Assembly: GCF_001884185.1 (NCBI RefSeq)
Contig: NZ_MAOE01000029.1
Location: 1-64,000 of the forward strand
DNA length: 64,000 nucleotides
Source of the DNA: Bacillus albus
Lineage (GTDB): Bacteria; Bacillota; Bacilli; Bacillales; Bacillaceae_G
Reading direction: 5' to 3'
The position numbers were made by a program, and so were the translations under genes. The notes beneath the pieces are model-generated. The model did not search any database, was not told the origin of the DNA, and worked only from the letters and a program-made list of their open reading frames with translations. The first letter of the stretch is position 1. Each line of letters begins with the position of its first letter. Below are positions 8,893-17,511 of the stretch, in pieces.

Positions 8893-10857
8893 ATGAAAGT
8901 GAAAGCAAACACATATTTAAGTATAGAAGAGATTATTTCATTACCGGCCGTATCGAGTACAAATATAAGTGATGATGGCAAAAGCGTAGCATTTGTTAAG
9001 AAGACCGCTAACTGGGAAGACAATACGTATAGAAGTCATGTATGGATATATGAGAAAGATAAAGGACAGAGTTACCCACTAACAACTGGAGATATAGATA
9101 GTACACATCCATTATGGTCTCCAGATTCTAAGACTGTTGCATACCTTAGCCCAGGCAGTGACGGGAATAATAAAAATCAGATCTTTGTTAAGTCAATAGA
9201 TGGTTGTAGTGAGGTTCAAATGACTTATGAGGAAGAAGGGATTAGTACATTTAAATGGGATCCCATGGGCAAAGGTTTTTATTATGTTGCACAGTCAAAA
9301 GAATGTGAGGAAATAAAGAAACGTAAGGAACTATATGGAGATTTCCATCATGTAGGTACGGAACATCGGAATAATTGTTTATACTACATTGAGATAGAAA
9401 AAGTGATACAAAATGATAAAGAGGAACGGGAGGTTAACGGTGTTTATCAACTAACTGATGGTAAGGATTTTTATATACATAACTTTGATATTTCAAATGA
9501 TGGGAAAAAGGTTGTATGTATGGCTACACCAAACTTAAACGATTATATGAATGGTGATCTATACATATTAGATGTTGAAGCTGGGGAACTACAAAAAATG
9601 AATATGGATAAGTTGTTAGGAGGGAGCGTTTGCTTTTCTCCTGAGGGCAACAAAATATGTTACGCAGCAAGCATAAGAGAGAAGGATTACTATAGAAATC
9701 ATATACAAGATAATACAGTAGAGATATATGATATGAATACTGGAGAAGTAATTCAACCTGTAACAAATTTTGATAGTACGGTTATGCCATTACAGTGGAC
9801 AGCTAAAGGGGTTTTAATTAGATGGCAGGATAAAACGAATTATCGTATTGGCTTGCTGTGTGAGGATGGCACTGTGGAAATGTTAAGCGAAAAAGTAGAT
9901 GGTTTTATAATGGATGCGTCTATAACAAGGGATGGAAATCATATAACCTATACTAAGGCGATAACAAATGAAGCCTTTGAAATCTATTTGGATGATAAAA
10001 AAATAACGAATGAAAATAGCTTTTTCGAAGGAAGGCTTAAAAGTAACAGAGAAACCATCTCATGGAAAAGTAGTGATGGTCTTGAAATAGAAGGTGTTTT
10101 ATCAACCCCAGTAGAGTTTGACGCAAATAAAAAATATCCCTTATTAGTAGAAATCCATGGTGGTCCGAATTGGGCGTCCTTTCCGATATTTTCAGACTGC
10201 TTTAATGAGAAATATCCGATTGAACAGTTTATCGAAAAAGGCTTTATCGTTTTAGAGCCAAACTATAGAGGAAGTTCTGGTTATGGTAATGAATTTTTAA
10301 AAGCAAACTATAGAAAACAAGGATTTGCTGATTATGATGATGTTTTATCTGGAGTGGATGAACTAGTTGGAAAAGGGATTGTAGATAAAGATAGAGTAGG
10401 AGTTATGGGATGGAGTAACGGAGGATATATATCAGCTTTCTGTTCTACATGTAGCAGTAGATTTAAAGCTATTTCAGTTGGGGGCGGAATCACGAACTGG
10501 AGTACCCATTATGTAAATACAGATATCCCTTACTTTATTAGCATGTATTTAGGAAATACTCCATGGAATGATCCGGATATATATAAGAAAACATCACCAA
10601 TGACATATATTAAATCAGCCTGTACGCCTACGTTAATTCAACATGGAGAAAAGGATGTAAGAATTCCAACTACAAATGCATATGAGCTATATGAAGGATT
10701 AAGAGATATGGAAGTTGATACAGAATTAATTATATTTAAAGGAATGGCATATAGTTCTGATCAGCCAGGAATGAATGTAGCTATTATGAAGCAGAACTTG
10801 ATATGGTTTTCCCATTATATTCTTGGGGAAAGTATGGAGGGATTTCGTACTATATAA
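8893..10857 (+). CDS. S9 family peptidase-like protein, catalytic His replaced by Tyr
   Basis: 654 aa, with the layout of acyl-peptide hydrolase / prolyl oligopeptidase: an N-terminal beta-propeller (repeated WSPDSK, ISNDGKK, FSPEGNK blades, about residues 20-370) and a C-terminal alpha/beta hydrolase (about 390-654). The nucleophile Ser508 lies in GWSNGG and the acid Asp588 in HGEKDVR. The position 32 residues after the Asp, where the family has His, is Tyr620 (TAT, in KGMAYSSDQ; family form KGxGH). The start ATG follows AAGGGGG; a longer frame from 8848 lacks a ribosome site. It is probably cytoplasmic. It may be catalytically dead or altered. Confidence 0.85.
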   Translation: MKVKANTYLSIEEIISLPAVSSTNISDDGKSVAFVKKTANWEDNTYRSHVWIYEKDKGQSYPLTTGDIDSTHPLWSPDSKTVAYLSPGSDGNNKNQIFVKSIDGCSEVQMTYEEEGISTFKWDPMGKGFYYVAQSKECEEIKKRKELYGDFHHVGTEHRNNCLYYIEIEKVIQNDKEEREVNGVYQLTDGKDFYIHNFDISNDGKKVVCMATPNLNDYMNGDLYILDVEAGELQKMNMDKLLGGSVCFSPEGNKICYAASIREKDYYRNHIQDNTVEIYDMNTGEVIQPVTNFDSTVMPLQWTAKGVLIRWQDKTNYRIGLLCEDGTVEMLSEKVDGFIMDASITRDGNHITYTKAITNEAFEIYLDDKKITNENSFFEGRLKSNRETISWKSSDGLEIEGVLSTPVEFDANKKYPLLVEIHGGPNWASFPIFSDCFNEKYPIEQFIEKGFIVLEPNYRGSSGYGNEFLKANYRKQGFADYDDVLSGVDELVGKGIVDKDRVGVMGWSNGGYISAFCSTCSSRFKAISVGGGITNWSTHYVNTDIPYFISMYLGNTPWNDPDIYKKTSPMTYIKSACTPTLIQHGEKDVRIPTTNAYELYEGLRDMEVDTELIIFKGMAYSSDQPGMNVAIMKQNLIWFSHYILGESMEGFRTI

Positions 10858-10983
10858 TGGACATTCGTACAGGGATTTAATTGGGTCAGATTGTTGAAAA
10901 AGAGATACAACAAATTATATAATTTGTTGTAAACTGTATGCAAACCATTATGATTATAAGGAAATGTAATTCGGAGGACTAAT

Positions 10984-11550
10984 ATGACAGCGAATAAAAA
11001 TGAGTTATCTGTAGAACAACGTGAAGAACTATTAAAAGTATTACAAGTTCGTTTTGAGAAAAATATGAACCGCCATGAAGGTCTTGAATGGGGTAAAGTT
11101 GAAGCGAAGCTGGCTACTAATACTGGAAAATTATGGTCAATTCATGAAATGGAAGTAACTGGCGGTGAGCCGGATGTTGTTAGTTATGATGAAGAGAAGG
11201 ACGAGTATACTTTCTGTGATTGTTCAAAGGAGAGTCCTAAAGGCCGCAGAAGCCTTTGTTATGATCTTGAAGCGTTAGAGGCAAGAAAAAAACATAAACC
11301 AGAAAATAACGTTATTGATGTTGCAGCTGCTATGGGCATTGAATTATTAACGGAAGAACAATATCGAGAGTTGCAACAACTGGGAGATTTCGATATGAAA
11401 TCATCAAGCTGGGTACAAACGCCTTCAGATATTCGAGAACTTGGTGGTGCTTTATTTTGCGATTATCGCTTCGGACACGTTTTTGTATACCACAATGGAG
11501 CAGATTCCTACTATGCTGCTAGAGGATTCCGCGGTTCGCTAAAGGTCTAA
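10984..11550 (+). CDS. DUF4256 domain protein
   Basis: 188 aa soluble protein recognised as DUF4256 from its layout: ELLKVLQVRFEKNMNRHEGL near the N-terminus, GGEPDVV and FCDCSKESPKGRRSLCYD in the middle, and a C-terminal segment with GGALFCDYRFGHVFVYHNGA. The clustered Cys/Asp of FCDCS are conspicuous. No function is established to my knowledge. The ribosome site CGGAGGA stands 6 nt before ATG, and the gene is monocistronic. Confidence 0.8.
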   Translation: MTANKNELSVEQREELLKVLQVRFEKNMNRHEGLEWGKVEAKLATNTGKLWSIHEMEVTGGEPDVVSYDEEKDEYTFCDCSKESPKGRRSLCYDLEALEARKKHKPENNVIDVAAAMGIELLTEEQYRELQQLGDFDMKSSSWVQTPSDIRELGGALFCDYRFGHVFVYHNGADSYYAARGFRGSLKV

Positions 11551-11563
11551 ACTTGAAAAAAGT

Positions 11564-11605
11564 AAGAGTATGTTTTAATTAATCTTTTTAAAACATGCTC
11601 TTTTC
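11564..11605 (+). terminator. Terminator of the DUF4256 gene
   Basis: AAGAGTATGTTTTA (11564-11577) pairs with TAAAACATGCTCTT (11589-11602) with one G-T pair, and T residues follow. The 270 nt from here to the amidase leader are AT-rich and hold no gene I can support. Confidence 0.8.
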
Positions 11606-11875
11606 TATAATTGTTACTTAGAGTTATTCATATCGGTTTGATTAACCTATGTAAAATTAATTAATATCTAGCATATTAGTAAACTCATACCCAGAGGTGT
11701 AGCAAAAAAAGGATTTCCAAAAATAGGAGTTCTTTTTTATTTGTTGTCAGGATTTTTAAAGAATTTAGAGATTTCATAGAAAACAAACGGGATATCGAGT
11801 AAAATGTTAAGTGTTGTTTTCGACATTCAAAAGGGTATTTTAAAGGTTCTTTTCGCGAAATTTTATAAGTCTATT

Positions 11876-11921
11876 AAAGGAGGAAGATATATCTAACATA
11901 GCAAGATATATCAAATTAAAC
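11876..11921 (+). promoter_or_regulatory. Amidase leader: SD and start separated by a hairpin
   Basis: A strong Shine-Dalgarno AAAGGAGG (11876-11883) lies 38 nt from the start ATG. Between them GATATATC occurs at 11886-11893 and again at 11905-11912. It is self-complementary, so the two copies can form an 8-bp stem with an 11-nt loop. The hairpin would reduce SD-start spacing to about 11 nt. No in-frame ATG, GTG or TTG lies closer to the SD. Confidence 0.55.
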
Positions 11922-13547
11922 ATGAGTATTACATTTCATAAAAAGGTAGTAGCATTAACAGCAGGACTAACGGTATTATCTTCATCTGTGGTATCGTTCG
12001 CAGAGGAACAACAATCATCAGTAAATAACTATCAATCTATAAGTGCTCTGGAACAAGGTGAAACAGGTCAACTTCAAGTATCAGATGAACAAGCTTTAAA
12101 AAGTATTGAAGAGAGTTTTGAAGGAGTAGATGGACGTGGTGGAGGTACTGTCGATAATAAGAAAGTGGACAGTCTTCAAGGTTCAGAAGGTATGTATGAA
12201 GAAACAGGTACATTAACGGTTCCTAACGATCCAAATAGAACAAAACGTAGTCTTTCTTTTTCAGCTCCTAAAGTTTCTAGTACTATAAATGGCGTCCCAT
12301 TCACTGAATGGATTGTTCCAACTGGTAACGAGAATATTCGTCCTCAAAACCATATGGTTCCAAAGTATATTACAATTCATGAAACTGATAATAAAAGCGT
12401 AGGAGCAGGAGCGAAAAACCACGCTCAATACTTATATAACCAAGCAACAGGGAGCACAGATCGAGCTGCATCATGGCACTTTACAGTAGATGATAAGGAG
12501 ATTTATCAACACTTACCATTAAACGAGAACGGATGGCACGCAGGAGACGGTGATGGTCCAGGTAATAGAGAATCTATTGCAATTGAAATTGCAGTTAACA
12601 GTGATGGTGACTATAATAAGGCAGTAGATAATGCTAAGAAACTCGCAGCTTATTTAATGAAAGAAACTGGTGTACCATTAAATAATGTTGTGAAACATCA
12701 AAAATGGAGTGGTAAAATCTGTCCTGCTATTATGATTAACAGTGGACAATGGGTTCCATTCGTAAATGGTGTTGAAGGGTATTATAATAAATTTTATCAA
12801 CCAACAGACGATATAACAGGAGGTTGGTATGAGGCGGCCATTCGTGATTTGAATAGAAGAGGTATTATGGTCGGAGAAGGAAACGGCATTTTTGCGCCTA
12901 ATAGATCTGTAACAAGAGCTGAGTTTGCTCAATTAATCTCTAATTCTTTAAGTCTTCCAGCTGGAGATGCAACGTTTAAAGATTTAAATGATGTAAATCC
13001 AACTTTACGAGATGGTATTAAACGTACTGCAAGTGCAGGTATCATTTCGGGTAGAGGAGACGGTAACTTTGACCCTAACACACCTATTACAAGAGAAGAA
13101 GCTGCCGTTATTGTAAATAAAGCTTTACAGTATAAAAAAATAAATGGTCCATTGGCAAACTTACCATTTGCAGATAAAGATCAAATTATTTATAAAGAAG
13201 CAGTACAAAGATTATACGGTTTGGGTATTGTAAAAGGTATGGGAGATAATCTGTATGTCCCTAAAGGCACGACGACTCGTGGTGAAACAGCAGCATTCAT
13301 TTTAAACATGCTTCAAGTAATTGAAACTGGTAATGTTCAAAAAGGAATTGGTACAGTTGAAATTAATGGAATTGGAGTAAATGTTCGTAGTGGAGCAGGT
13401 GCTAGCTACTCTGTTGTTAGAAAAGCAAGCAAAGGTGAAAAAGCTACAGTATATGAAGAGAAGAATAGCTGGCTAAGAATTGGTACTGATGAGTGGGTTT
13501 ATAATGAACCTAGTTATATGGTATATAAGAAGGAAGTTATATATTAG
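11922..13547 (+). CDS. S-layer-anchored N-acetylmuramoyl-L-alanine amidase
   Basis: 541 aa secreted cell-wall hydrolase. A signal peptide (residues 1-27, cleavage near SFA-EE) and a linker (28-110) precede an Amidase_2 domain (about 125-275). Its zinc-site elements are TIHETDNKS, WHFTVDD and the Cys in SGKICP. Three SLH modules follow (about 288-460; ITREEA and TRAEFAQL are typical), then a C-terminal bacterial SH3 domain (about 475-540, INVRSGAG-like). SLH modules bind pyruvylated secondary wall polysaccharide, so the enzyme should sit on the cell surface. Having SLH in the middle and SH3 at the end is less usual than terminal SLH. Its start is discussed under the leader. Confidence 0.92.
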   Translation: MSITFHKKVVALTAGLTVLSSSVVSFAEEQQSSVNNYQSISALEQGETGQLQVSDEQALKSIEESFEGVDGRGGGTVDNKKVDSLQGSEGMYEETGTLTVPNDPNRTKRSLSFSAPKVSSTINGVPFTEWIVPTGNENIRPQNHMVPKYITIHETDNKSVGAGAKNHAQYLYNQATGSTDRAASWHFTVDDKEIYQHLPLNENGWHAGDGDGPGNRESIAIEIAVNSDGDYNKAVDNAKKLAAYLMKETGVPLNNVVKHQKWSGKICPAIMINSGQWVPFVNGVEGYYNKFYQPTDDITGGWYEAAIRDLNRRGIMVGEGNGIFAPNRSVTRAEFAQLISNSLSLPAGDATFKDLNDVNPTLRDGIKRTASAGIISGRGDGNFDPNTPITREEAAVIVNKALQYKKINGPLANLPFADKDQIIYKEAVQRLYGLGIVKGMGDNLYVPKGTTTRGETAAFILNMLQVIETGNVQKGIGTVEINGIGVNVRSGAGASYSVVRKASKGEKATVYEEKNSWLRIGTDEWVYNEPSYMVYKKEVIY

Positions 13548-13563
13548 ACATTTCGTTTGTTTT

Positions 13564-13604
13564 CAGGCAATGGGCAGTATTTTTCCCATTGCCTGTTTTT
13601 TTGT
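13564..13604 (+). terminator. Terminator of the amidase gene
   Basis: A perfect 11-bp stem CAGGCAATGGG / CCCATTGCCTG is followed by eight T. Confidence 0.93.
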
Positions 13605-13624
13605 TTTGCTTCCTTTTGTACCAT

Positions 13625-13652
13625 TTGAAATATTTTGTCATATTGCTATAAT
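13625..13652 (+). promoter_or_regulatory. SigA-type promoter with long leader before the SDR gene
   Basis: TTGAAA (13625-13630), a 16-bp spacer and TATAAT (13647-13652). Transcription from here would give an untranslated leader of about 250 nt before the SDR gene. That leader holds a ribosome-site-like GGAAAGGGGAC followed by a 5-codon frame (13692-13709) and a small CCTC/GAGG hairpin near 13737-13752. No known riboswitch class is recognisable in it. Confidence 0.6.
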
Positions 13653-13910
13653 AGAAATAGAGATATATGGAAAGGGGACAAAGACTCAATATGTGTACGA
13701 ACTTGTAATGATTAAAAATTAGATAGATAAATTTTCCTCCCATCAGTGAGGGATTATTTAGGTATCTGTAAATCATTCAAGGACTGCATATTTGGCTTGT
13801 ACATCCCTTTTGTAAGGATAGATGCCTATTTTATGTATCTGTCTTTTTTGTGGGAAAGTTTATATCTCTTATATAACAATATGCGTCCTTTAAAATTGGA
13901 GGAGTATATG

Positions 13911-14684
13911 ATGAATCAATTAAAAAATAAAATAGCGGTTGTTACAGGTGTAAGTCGTCTAGATGGTATAGGCGCAGCAATTTGTAAAGAATTAGCTGAA
14001 GCAGGATACGATATATTTTTTACGTATTGGACAGCGTACGATAAAGAGATGCCTTGGGGCGTTGATCAAAGTGAACAAATACAATTAAAAGAAGAGTTAC
14101 TAAAAAGCGGTGTTAAAGTATCAAGTATGGAGTTAGATTTAACTCAGAATGATGCACCGAAAGAGCTTATAAATAAAGTTACTGAACAACTAGGCTACCC
14201 TCATATGTTAATTAATAATGCAGCGTATTCCACAAATAATGACTTCTCTAATTTGACTGCTGAAGAATTAGATAAGCACTACATGGTAAATATTCGTGCG
14301 ACTACGTTGTTAAGTAGTCAATTTGCCCGAGGATTTGATAAGAAATCTGGTGGTAGAATTGTGAATATGACGTCGGGGCAATTTCAAGGACCTATGGCAG
14401 GAGAACTAGCGTATGCAACAACGAAGGGAGCAATTGACGCCCTTACGAGTACGTTGTCAGCTGAGGTAGCTCACCTAGGAATAACAGTGAATGCAATTAA
14501 TCCAGGTCCAACTAGTACAGGATGGATGACTGAGGAGATAAAGCAAGGATTAAAGCCGATGTTTCCTTTTGGTAGAATTGGTGAGCCAAAGGATGCAGCA
14601 AGGCTCATTAAATTTTTAGTAAGTGAAGAAGCAGAATGGATTACTGGACAAGTTATTCATTCTGAAGGTGGATTTAAAAGATAA
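13911..14684 (+). CDS. SDR family oxidoreductase
   Basis: 257 aa short-chain dehydrogenase/reductase. The Rossmann cofactor loop is TGVSRLDGIG (an expanded TGxxxGxG), followed by NNAAYS, the catalytic Tyr-Lys pair in YATTKGA, and a typical NPGPTSTGW loop and ITGQVIHSEGG end. It resembles 3-oxoacyl-ACP reductase-like proteins, but the substrate cannot be told. The start is ATG 13911, 8 nt after GGAGG; the adjacent ATG 13908 is equally readable. A longer in-frame extension from 13746 lacks a ribosome site. Confidence 0.85.
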   Translation: MNQLKNKIAVVTGVSRLDGIGAAICKELAEAGYDIFFTYWTAYDKEMPWGVDQSEQIQLKEELLKSGVKVSSMELDLTQNDAPKELINKVTEQLGYPHMLINNAAYSTNNDFSNLTAEELDKHYMVNIRATTLLSSQFARGFDKKSGGRIVNMTSGQFQGPMAGELAYATTKGAIDALTSTLSAEVAHLGITVNAINPGPTSTGWMTEEIKQGLKPMFPFGRIGEPKDAARLIKFLVSEEAEWITGQVIHSEGGFKR

Positions 14685-14724
14685 AAAAGAAGGTATCTCA
14701 CCCTAGTGAGATACCTTCTTTTTT
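14683..14724. terminator. Bidirectional terminator between the SDR gene and metP
   Basis: A long stem AGGTATCTCAC / GTGAGATACCT (14691-14701 and 14706-14716) is flanked by an A-run and a T-run, so it works in both directions. It overlaps the end of the minus-strand permease gene. Confidence 0.92.
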
Positions 14725-15391
14725 AATCTTTCTTCAATCTTCTTGCAACACCATTTCCTAAAGACTGTAACCCTTGAACGAGGATAATTAAAATAAAGAC
14801 TGTTGCATACATTACTTCAGGTTCATAGCGTAAGTGTCCGAATCGATATGCTAAATCACCAAGCCCGCCAGCACCTACAAGTCCAGCCATTGCTGTTGCA
14901 CCGATTAAGCCGATTGTTGCAATTGTTAAGCCAAGTACAAGGGAGGGACGAGCTTCTTTGACCATAACGTGCCAGATGATTTTTATAGTAGAAACACCCA
15001 TCGCTTGGTAAGCTTCAATAACACCACGATCTACTTCCAGTAAAGCTGTTTCCATTAATCGAGCAATATAAGGGGCCGTGAATACGACAAGTGGTACGAT
15101 GACACCTTGCACACCAATGGATGTTCCCATTAGAAACTTTGTAAAAGGTAAAATGAAGAATAATAGAATGATAAATGGAAGAGAGCGAATGATATTAATA
15201 ATTGTATTAAGAATTGGATAAATGATTTTATTTTCGTGCTGTCCGCCAGGTCTCGTTAAAACAAGTGTGACGCCAAGTGGTAATGCAATAAGGATGGAGA
15301 TAAATAGTGAAATAGATGTCATTTGAAATGTTTGAACGGTTGCTTCCCATATGACTTTACCCCATTCATCCAAAAAGGACTTGTTTCCCAT
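14723..15391 (-). CDS. metP: Methionine ABC transporter permease
   Basis: 222 aa inner-membrane permease of the MetI type, with about five membrane segments. The EAA-like loop EAYQAMGVSTIKIIWHVMVKEA is present, as is the typical GATAMAGLVGAGGLGDLAYR segment. It forms the channel of the D/L-methionine importer with MetN and MetQ. Its gene overlaps the end of metN by 26 nt and is the last gene of the SAM-riboswitch-controlled operon. Confidence 0.95.
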   Translation of the reverse strand: MGNKSFLDEWGKVIWEATVQTFQMTSISLFISILIALPLGVTLVLTRPGGQHENKIIYPILNTIINIIRSLPFIILLFFILPFTKFLMGTSIGVQGVIVPLVVFTAPYIARLMETALLEVDRGVIEAYQAMGVSTIKIIWHVMVKEARPSLVLGLTIATIGLIGATAMAGLVGAGGLGDLAYRFGHLRYEPEVMYATVFILIILVQGLQSLGNGVARRLKKD

Positions 15392-16406
15392 AGTCTGTTC
15401 TACCTCCTTCTACGATGATCCCTTGCTCTTGTAAAAATGATAAAGCACGGTCTACTTCAGTTTTTTCACCTTGCATATGAATGACTAGTTTCCCATATGC
15501 TTCATGTTTTAACTGTGTAATATTACCGGATAAAATATTTGGATACACTTGAAAACGTTTTGTAGCGATAGCTAACGCTGGTTCGCCAGAAGAAGTTCCT
15601 ATAAATGAAAGTGTTACGATTTCTCCGGTTCTTTGTAGCTCTTTCTGTATGTCTTCAGGAATCTTCGCTGCAAATGCACTATTGATGAATTTTTTCGTTG
15701 TTGCATGTTGTGGGTTTGTGAATATATCCTTCACAGTCCCGCTTTCGACCACTGCCCCATGTTCCATGACAGCAACTCGGTCACATATACGCTGGATGAC
15801 ATTCATTTCATGTGTAATTAATAAAATTGTGATCCCGATTTCTTCGTTAATCTTTAATAGTAGATCAAGAATAGATTCCGTTGTTTCTGGATCTAAAGCG
15901 CTCGTTGCTTCGTCGCTTAATAACACTTCTGGTTCATGTGATAGTGCACGTGCAATGGCAACACGTTGTTTCTGGCCACCAGAAAGTTCACTCGGATAGG
16001 CATCTTTTCGATTGAAAAGATCGACAATGCGTAAATACTTTTCTACTCTTTTTTCAATCTCTACTTTTGGAATGCCAGCAAGGCGTAACGGTAATGCGAT
16101 ATTTTCATAAACGGTAACAGTTTTAAGTAAATGGAATCCCTGAAAAATCATTCCGACTTTTTGTCGCGCTTTTGCAAGTTCTTTTGCTGATAAAGTTGTT
16201 AAGTCTTGGTCATTTACAATGATATTCCCTGTCGTTGGTTTTTCTAATAAATTTACACACCTAATTAATGTACTTTTACCAGCGCCGCTATATCCAATGA
16301 TTCCAAATACTTCGCCCTTTTTTACTTGAAGGGAAGTAGACTTAAGAGCTTCTACATTCCCCTTTTTTGTTGTAAATACTTTGGATACATTTTTTAATTC
16401 AATCAT
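15366..16406 (-). CDS. metN: Methionine ABC transporter ATP-binding protein
   Basis: 346 aa. The ATPase domain has Walker A GYSGAGKST (about residues 36-44), signature LSGGQKQR (about 142), Walker B VLLSDEATSALD and a switch His in ITHEM. A C-terminal NIL domain (about 265-340) binds methionine and inhibits transport in MetN homologs. It is the middle gene of metQ-metN-metP, 12 nt downstream of metQ. Confidence 0.96.
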   Translation of the reverse strand: MIELKNVSKVFTTKKGNVEALKSTSLQVKKGEVFGIIGYSGAGKSTLIRCVNLLEKPTTGNIIVNDQDLTTLSAKELAKARQKVGMIFQGFHLLKTVTVYENIALPLRLAGIPKVEIEKRVEKYLRIVDLFNRKDAYPSELSGGQKQRVAIARALSHEPEVLLSDEATSALDPETTESILDLLLKINEEIGITILLITHEMNVIQRICDRVAVMEHGAVVESGTVKDIFTNPQHATTKKFINSAFAAKIPEDIQKELQRTGEIVTLSFIGTSSGEPALAIATKRFQVYPNILSGNITQLKHEAYGKLVIHMQGEKTEVDRALSFLQEQGIIVEGGRTDYGKQVLFG

Positions 16407-16418
16407 TATCGTCAGCTC

Positions 16419-17231
16419 CTACCAAGACGGTAAAACAGAACCATCAAATTTTTTCTCGATAAATTCTTTTACTTCTTTAGATTGATAAGCTTTCTTTAAT
16501 TTATTTACAACGGCATCATCTTTATTCTCAGTACGAACAACGACCCAGTTCACATATGGTGAATCTTTTCCTTCACGGAAGATAGAATCTTTCGCAGGGC
16601 TTAATTTTGCACCTAATGCAAAGTTTGTATTAATTGCAGCTGCTTTCACTTCACTTAGTTGTGTCGGTAATTGAGATGCCTCTAATTCAACAATCTTTAA
16701 GTTTTTCGGGTTTTCAATTACATCTTTCGCAGTCGCTTTTTCTGTAGCCTTTGGATCCACTTTTAAAACACCTGCTTTTTCAAATAGCTTTAAAGCTCGA
16801 AGTTCATTCGTTGGATCGTTTGGTACAGCAATTGCATCGCCCTCTTTTAAGTCTTTTACATCTTTTAAGCTTTTAGAATATACACCCATAGGGAATGTTA
16901 CTGTTGAAAATACTTCCGTTAATTTCATATTGCGCTCCGCTTTAAATACGTCTAAATAAGATTTCGTTTGATAACTATTTACATCGAGACTTTTTTCATC
17001 TAAGGATACGTTTGGTGCTACATAATCATTAAATACTTTTACATCGATTTCGAGTCCGTCTTTCGCTGCCACTTCTTTTACCTTTTCAAAAATTTGTTCA
17101 TGTGGTCCGCCAGTTACACCGACAGTAATCTTTTTCTCATCTAACGCTTTTACTTCTTTATCTGAATTAGCACCACATGCGCCTAATAATAATACTGCTC
17201 CACTTACAATGCTCAATAATACTTTTTTCAT
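16419..17231 (-). CDS. metQ: Methionine-binding lipoprotein
   Basis: 270 aa substrate-binding protein of the NlpA/MetQ family. The signal peptide ends in a lipobox LLGACG, so Cys19 would be lipidated and anchored to the membrane. Family features KITVGVTGGPHEQI and DYVAPNVSLDEKSLDVNSYQ are near the N-terminus and a PSW ending closes it. First gene of the operon, transcribed from the SAM-riboswitch leader. Confidence 0.96.
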   Translation of the reverse strand: MKKVLLSIVSGAVLLLGACGANSDKEVKALDEKKITVGVTGGPHEQIFEKVKEVAAKDGLEIDVKVFNDYVAPNVSLDEKSLDVNSYQTKSYLDVFKAERNMKLTEVFSTVTFPMGVYSKSLKDVKDLKEGDAIAVPNDPTNELRALKLFEKAGVLKVDPKATEKATAKDVIENPKNLKIVELEASQLPTQLSEVKAAAINTNFALGAKLSPAKDSIFREGKDSPYVNWVVVRTENKDDAVVNKLKKAYQSKEVKEFIEKKFDGSVLPSW

Positions 17232-17260
17232 CTATAGTTCCCCCTTCATATACGTTCCAA

Positions 17261-17296
17261 AATAAAAAGCACCTCTCAAAAATAAGAGAGGTGCCA
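17261..17296 (-). terminator. Riboswitch-controlled terminator of metQNP
   Basis: The stem GCACCTCTC / GAGAGGTGC (17269-17277, 17286-17294) has a U-run on the minus strand. Its strand neighbours are complementary to the 3' side of the S-box P1, the expected anti-terminator arrangement. Confidence 0.9.
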
Positions 17297-17316
17297 AATA
17301 GACAAAATAGATTCCT

Positions 17317-17431
17317 CTCTTATCTGCCAAAACGAAAACTCGTTTTGCAGGAATTAGCACCTTAGCTTATACGTCATAAGCTCGGTTGCCGGGCATCATC
17401 GGGCCAGTCCCTCCGCCACTCTTGATAAGAG
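17317..17431 (-). ncRNA. SAM-I (S-box) riboswitch, metQNP
   Basis: Read on the minus strand: P1 CTCTTATC ... GATAAGAG, the conserved AGAGTGGCGGAGGGACTGGC, GATGCCCGGCAACC, and AAGGTGCTAATTCC. When SAM binds, the terminator forms and methionine uptake genes are shut off. Confidence 0.96.
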
Positions 17432-17462
17432 TTCGTGTATGTAGTTTTTTAATATGGTATTA

Positions 17463-17491
17463 ATAGTAAATCTTACAAAAAGAATTGTCAA
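17463..17491 (-). promoter_or_regulatory. Promoter of metQNP
   Basis: On the minus strand TTGACA (17486-17491), a 17-bp spacer and TACTAT (17463-17468), about 30 bp upstream of the riboswitch. Confidence 0.8.
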
Positions 17492-17511
17492 TGTTATTTT
17501 CTGAATATATT

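Noticed and set aside
13746-13907. N-terminal extension of the SDR protein
   Set aside because: No ribosome site at the upstream start; the strong GGAGGAG at 13898 fixes the shorter form.
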